The notes beneath the pieces were generated by a model. That model was not told where the DNA came from. It saw only the letters and a program-made list of their open reading frames with translations, and made no database searches. From Nectonema munidae (taxonomy: Eukaryota > Nematomorpha > Nectonematoida > Nectonematidae), in the NCBI GenBank assembly GCA_030549495.1, contig JAUIRK010000087.1, positions 372,001-436,000 on the forward strand: 64,000 nucleotides of DNA. Reading direction: 5' to 3'. The position numbers and the translations under genes were made by a program. Positions 59,794 to 64,000 of the stretch are shown one piece after another. How positions within the stretch are numbered: position 1 is the stretch's first letter; the number at the start of each line of letters is the position of its first letter.

Positions 59794-62700
59794 ATGACTG
59801 AAGTAGATAAAGTCGTTAAAATTAAGGAATTTGGAGATAATAGTTTTAAAAAGCTAGATTTTTTCGATGCAATAAAATATTATTCAGAAGCCATTGGATG
59901 CTTAGATTATGCAAAAAATAAAATAATTTACATAAATTTGTTGAATAATCGTTGTTTTGCTTACTTAAAATCTGGTTCTTTCAAAGAAGCAATAGATGAT
60001 GCTGATAAGGGTAATTGTTTATAAGATACATTTCAATAATTTATTATTTTTTTTTATTAGTTATTCAATTAGATTCTTCTAATTTAAAGGCACTTTATAG
60101 ACGATCTCTAGCCCATGAAAAACTTGAAAATTATGAGCAAGCTTATATTGATGCCAAAAAAGTTTTTCAGATCGATAGTAAAAATGAAGATATTATGAAG
60201 ATTCTTGAAAGACTTACAATTTTACTAAAGTCTAAGGTTAAATCTTTTCTCATTTTTAACAAATTATTTTGAAAGATTAACTTGTTATTCCGTATTAGGA
60301 TAAAAATACAGATGCATAAATGTAGGATATTTTCTGAATTCTTTTTAAATATTTTTTATAGTAGATTTTATGATTTTCTATTTTTATAAATGATTATTTT
60401 TAAACGCGTCGCTATTGTGTAGTAAAAAATGCTTAAATTTACCTACAATGAAACTGGGTTATGGGCAACTTGAAAAGAGAGACACTTTGCTATTGCGGCA
60501 CTATTGTATGTGATTAGACCTGTTTACATGTTGATTCAGAATTGTTTAAAGCTGATTCTAGTAGTTTCATTCTGGTTTTCTTTTGCAACGGTTGGGCTAT
60601 CCACATTATATTTCATTTGAAATTTTTCAAAGATGAGCTTAAATAACTTAAAGTAACTAACTACCTAAGTAAAAGATAAAATTTTTGCAAGGGGATTTGA
60701 ACAGCACCAAGCAATTATTTGTTTTCAATTAAATTTGATCTTTTAAATCAATTTACAATATTGGAAGAGTCCAGGAGCGCACATCCGAGCGGGAGGGCGA
60801 AGGGCGAATGCCTCTGACCTCCAATCTGATTTCAAGGGGGTGAAAAAGCGTTTCCATCCACCAATATTTTTGAATTTTATATATCATATAATTAAAAGAT
60901 GTTTGGCTTATGAGTAGACTTTCCATATTACTTTACTTGTTTTACGGTTGAGTTTCGGACATATTTTTTTGAACTTCTTTTCCAATCTTATTTTTTCTTT
61001 TCTTATCCTAAAATAAAAATCTTTTTTTTCTATGAAGGCAAAATAAAGACTGTCCATTTTTTGCTCTCTTTTCTATCAACTGTCTAATAATAATAAATTA
61101 TCATCATTTGTATCCTTACCAGGCATGAAACCAAGTTGAACTCTACTTATTTTGATCGTCCTTTTTAACCCATTAAGTTTTAATGTTCCCATTTGGGAAC
61201 ATAAGTAATTTCATCTTCGTCTGCTTTTTTCAATTACTTTGAAAATCGTCTGCGTTTTTTTAAATATCGTCTGATTTCTATGGTACTTAATGGGTTAATC
61301 TATTCAGTAAAACTCTTTCAACAATTTTCATATCATGTTCTAAAAGTTTTATAGTTCTATAATTTTAACAATCAGTTTTGTCTTTATAAAGTAGTATAAC
61401 TAGAGTTTATAATATTTATTGACCAGATCGTACCGAACCACAAAAATTAATGACTTGACAGAACTGAATGACCCCCTTGCACTGGTTTTAACAGATCTTA
61501 AACCGAACCGTGAACAGGTCTAAGCATAGTCTAATAAGTATCCCATTTAGAAATTTCAGTTTTTACGTACACATTTCTTTTCTCTGCGTAACTCGTTTAC
61601 GATCGGTATAATCATACGATATCTAATGTAAAGCAGAAGATTTGTATTAAAAGGCATTGATAAACGCAGACGATTTTATTTATAAGGTGTCATTTATAGG
61701 TGACGTTGGTTATATTTGCGTTAATCTGCTTGCTATAGCTCGTTGGGAAAGAACCGTTATCTTTTGAGCAACAGAATTTTGAAGACGGCTGTTTTCTTTT
61801 TCAATGAAATTTTATATCTTAGTCTTTTTCATTTTTTTAAGTCCAAGTTTTGAGTCAGATAGTATTGGAAAGGGAAATTAGAGAAAAACGGAAAATTTAG
61901 TTTCTAGGATAGTAGTGTCTGTGGGATAAGAGTTAAAAGAAATTCTATTTTTTGTATAAATTGTGATAAATGTGTACATTATAGGTGTCCAAATATCAAA
62001 GGTAGCTTGTCAAAAGTAAAAAATTTTAAGTGCAGTACTTGTTTCACTCATAAAAATATAGATACAAAAATGGAAAGGCTGTTGTAGAGGAAGTAAAGTT
62101 AGAAGTTGATCAATTCTCTTATTTAGATGTAATTTCTGCAATAATACTTTGGTTTTACACTTAAAAGGTTATCTGTATAAAAGTTATATCAGATCAAGCT
62201 TAGTTTATAGCGGTCAAAGTTGGGCTTTGAAAGAAGCTGAGAAAAACTTATTGGAAAGGGAGGGGATTCAATTTTGATTAATGAAAAAAGGTGTACATCG
62301 TAGTAATAACCCTGAGGACTACGGCTCTAAAATTTGGATTTTTTAAGACCCTCACTGAGTGTCCAACTATGAATGAACGAATGTGACAGTTCTTTTACAA
62401 TGTACAAGTATGTAGACAACTTTCTGGTGCGGTTTATCTTACGAAAAGATTTCTATCACATTTTTAGTAAAAAAATTACCCAAATTTCCATTTTTTTAAA
62501 TGTATATTTTGTTTCTCTAAATTTTAACCTTATTTTAAGAAAATCTCGATGGATAGCTCATCTGAAAAGTTTAAGAGTATGATGAAGATCATAAATGACG
62601 CTTCTTCCAGTTCTTCTACTATTGTTGATGTAAGCTGCATTTGCACTCATGAAATTTTAGATACACTTTTATTTATGTGCTGTTTTGTTTTGCAAGGCAT

Positions 62701-63953
62701 GAATTGGACTTTTGTACAGGGCCTGCGCTAAGCAAAAATTGTAGGGGGGGGGGGCTTCATTAGGGCGCTAATTTTTCGAACTATCAGATTAATCTGCTTC
62801 AAGGCGAAAAGAAAACATGATGTATTTGTCAAGCCATATCTATACAGATTACATTTTCATGAAAGAAATTATCATGAATTCTAGATGTTTGGCATATTTT
62901 TTAGGGGAGCTTAAAAATTAGCTTGAAAAATAGTTGGGGGGGGGGTGGCTTGTGCCCCAAAATTTAATAAGTAGCGCGGGCTCTGCTTTTGTGTCTTATG
63001 TAAGAATATATATAGATTTTAGTGTTACTTAATTTGATATATAACAAGTAAGCTGAGATTATTGGAATAATATTAGGTTAAGAAAAAGGAATAAATATTT
63101 TAATTTCATAATTATCAATATTGAGATAAAAGTATGTAACCTTAGAAATTCCCTATAATACAAAAGGAATATAGGTTGACTGAAAAGACATGCATACTTA
63201 AGAAATTTAAAAGCTTAATGAATTATTTTACTCTTATCTCCAACCTGGGTTTGAAAGTGAAACCGATTGGCATTAATTTTTAACTTTTGGAGATCAAAGT
63301 ATTTTCTTGTTCTTGGTTATCCATTCAAATCATAGTCATGTTTTGACAGGTATGACAGATGAATGCTTTCTTCCAGCGTTTTGTTTTAAAATGAATATAA
63401 TACTTTATTCATTGAAATGAAACTATATTCTGGGATATTATCTAATATTTTTTACTTTAACATCAATATATGCTGTTAAAAAGGAATTAAAAGCATAAAA
63501 AATTTATAAAACGATAAACTTATTTAGATAGGATGCTTAATGTTAAATGTATACACTTTCCTATAACCCAAGCCCGATTAAAATAAGTATTGCCCCCGTG
63601 GTTTGAGTATAGTTTACGGGACTGAGTGTATGTATTAATTTTAATTTGTGTAGAAGTTGTTATATTGATTATGTCTCTTATAGTAGTTTTCCTTGAGGCC
63701 CTCCTCTCCTATTTTCTACCAAAATTCAGCATATGTAGATGCAGCATTATTTTCTAAATTTTCTTTTTTCTAGGCCTTGAACAATTTAGTTGCTTTATCA
63801 AAAGATTCGGCGTTAGCAGAAATGATGTACGCGGAATGCAGTCCACTTTTTCTTCAAAGATTTATTTTCCAAAAAAGTGAAAATCGAAATCAGGATCAAA
63901 CAGTTGCCGCTTTTCGAATCATTCAAAACTATTGTACTTGTAGTCGTGAAAAG
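59794..63953 (+). CDS. unc-45: UNC-45 myosin chaperone, 5' part
   Basis: Four exons in phase: 59794-60010, 60061-60236, 62540-62629, 63774-63953, coding the first 221 residues; the gene continues past the right edge (intact family members are ~930 residues). Residues 1-131 are three TPR repeats (KIKEFGDNSFKKLDFFDAIK, INLLNNRCFAYLKSGSFKEA, NLKALYRRSLAHEKLENYEQ) whose Asn and Lys/Arg residues form the clamp that holds the tail of Hsp90/Hsp70. Next is the start of the armadillo central domain (FKSMMKIINDASSSSST, ALNNLVALSKDSALAEMMYA, LFLQRFIF). The protein folds and assembles myosin heads in the cytoplasm of muscle. The first intron is only 50 bases; introns 2 and 3 carry transposons. Confidence 0.92.
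60772..60845. repeat. single arm of a hAT-like end
   Basis: CAGGAGCGCACATCCGAGCG resembles the CAGGGGCGCACATC end of the MITE at 3034-3115. No inverted partner or target duplication is visible, so this is a remnant. It lies in intron 2 of unc-45. Confidence 0.4.
61169..61294. mobile_element. piggyBac-type MITE, copy 2, with TTAA ends
   Basis: 126 bp with inverted ends CCCATTAAGT / ACTTAATGGG, flanked by TTAA on both sides (61165-61168, 61295-61298), the exact piggyBac target duplication. A 20-bp perfect palindrome ATGTTCCCATTTGGGAACAT is at 61183-61202. CGTCTGC-type units recur inside. Same family as 46342-46472. It lies in unc-45 intron 2. Confidence 0.9.
62150..62290 (+). pseudogene. LINE C-terminal fragment
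   Basis: GYLYKSYIRSSLVYSGQSWA, then LKEAEKNLLEREGIQF, the segment after the reverse transcriptase of RTE-like LINEs ('Y...v.p.l.YGse.W......e..lER'). Short, without ends; in unc-45 intron 2. It could come from the same family as 50850-51064. Confidence 0.6.
62717..62985. mobile_element. hAT-type MITE in unc-45 intron 3
   Basis: 269 bp with inverted ends CAGGGCCTGCGCTA / TAGCGCGGGCTCTG (12 of 14 match) and flanks CTTTTGTA (62709-62716) and CTTTTGTG (62986-62993), an 8-bp target duplication with one change. Long G runs lie inside both ends. Non-coding. Confidence 0.82.
62994..63773. other. remainder of unc-45 intron 3
   Basis: AT-rich, no repeat or coding signal recognised. It ends with the acceptor TTTTTTCTAG at 63764-63773. 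Confidence 0.5.
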
Positions 63954-64000
63954 GTAAAAATAAGAAATTTCTTTCATTTCATTATGTTCCATTTCAGTAA

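Noticed and set aside
60772-60845. A complete hAT MITE
   Set aside because: Only one end can be seen; no inverted partner or duplication.
1-64000. CRISPR array, bacterial operon or rRNA genes
   Set aside because: No regularly spaced direct repeats, no rRNA-like conserved blocks, and the genes are split by introns.

Overview
This is a 64 kb piece of an AT-rich animal genome, most likely a protostome invertebrate. The evidence is spliced genes with GT-AG introns, AATAAA poly(A) signals, many animal-type DNA transposons (Merlin, pogo/Tigger, piggyBac, hAT), RTE- and Jockey/CR1-like LINE pieces, Ty3/gypsy fossils and a tRNA-derived SINE. I cannot name the species. All conserved host genes lie on the + strand; the rest is mostly transposon remains in AT-rich filler.

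Layout. 1-2.8 kb: Ty3/gypsy pol (minus) beside gag (plus). 3-4.25 kb: a hAT MITE, a hAT BED-finger transposase fragment and a G-rich degenerate repeat. 4.37-5.83 kb: a whole-length Merlin element with 25-bp inverted ends and an exact 8-bp target duplication. 6-13 kb: LINE pieces, a minus-strand Tigger and a piggyBac with a nearly complete but broken transposase. 15.8-26.8 kb: host gene 1, a SAP plus RRM nuclear RNA-binding protein whose nine coding exons all join in phase to 764 residues. Its third intron holds about 4.2 kb bounded by inverted GTTACACCCCGTTTGT ends and containing a second Merlin and an LTR-type reverse transcriptase fossil. 29-31.4 kb: another Tigger and another piggyBac. 33.9-39.6 kb: two hAT fossils and foldback repeats. 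40.06-43.26 kb: a Tigger with both ends, carrying a 743-bp foldback inserted in it; coding-like sequence flanks it on both sides.

45.7 kb holds a 62-base exact copy of part of an exon of host gene 1. 46.8-53.7 kb: host gene 2, a DOMON plus cytochrome b561 membrane oxidoreductase (ferric-chelate-reductase-1-like), four exons, 448 residues, with all four haem-ligand histidines. 59.8 kb to the right edge: host gene 3, the 5' part of UNC-45, the TPR-containing myosin chaperone.

The three host genes are functionally unrelated (nuclear RNA binding, membrane redox, myosin folding). The link across the window is transposition: piggyBac transposases and TTAA-type MITEs share a palindromic ATGTTCC-GGAACAT motif, and the 743-bp foldback shares its terminal 50 bp with sequence beside the second Merlin, suggesting non-autonomous elements moved by relatives still visible here. 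I saw no convincing new defence or biosynthetic system.
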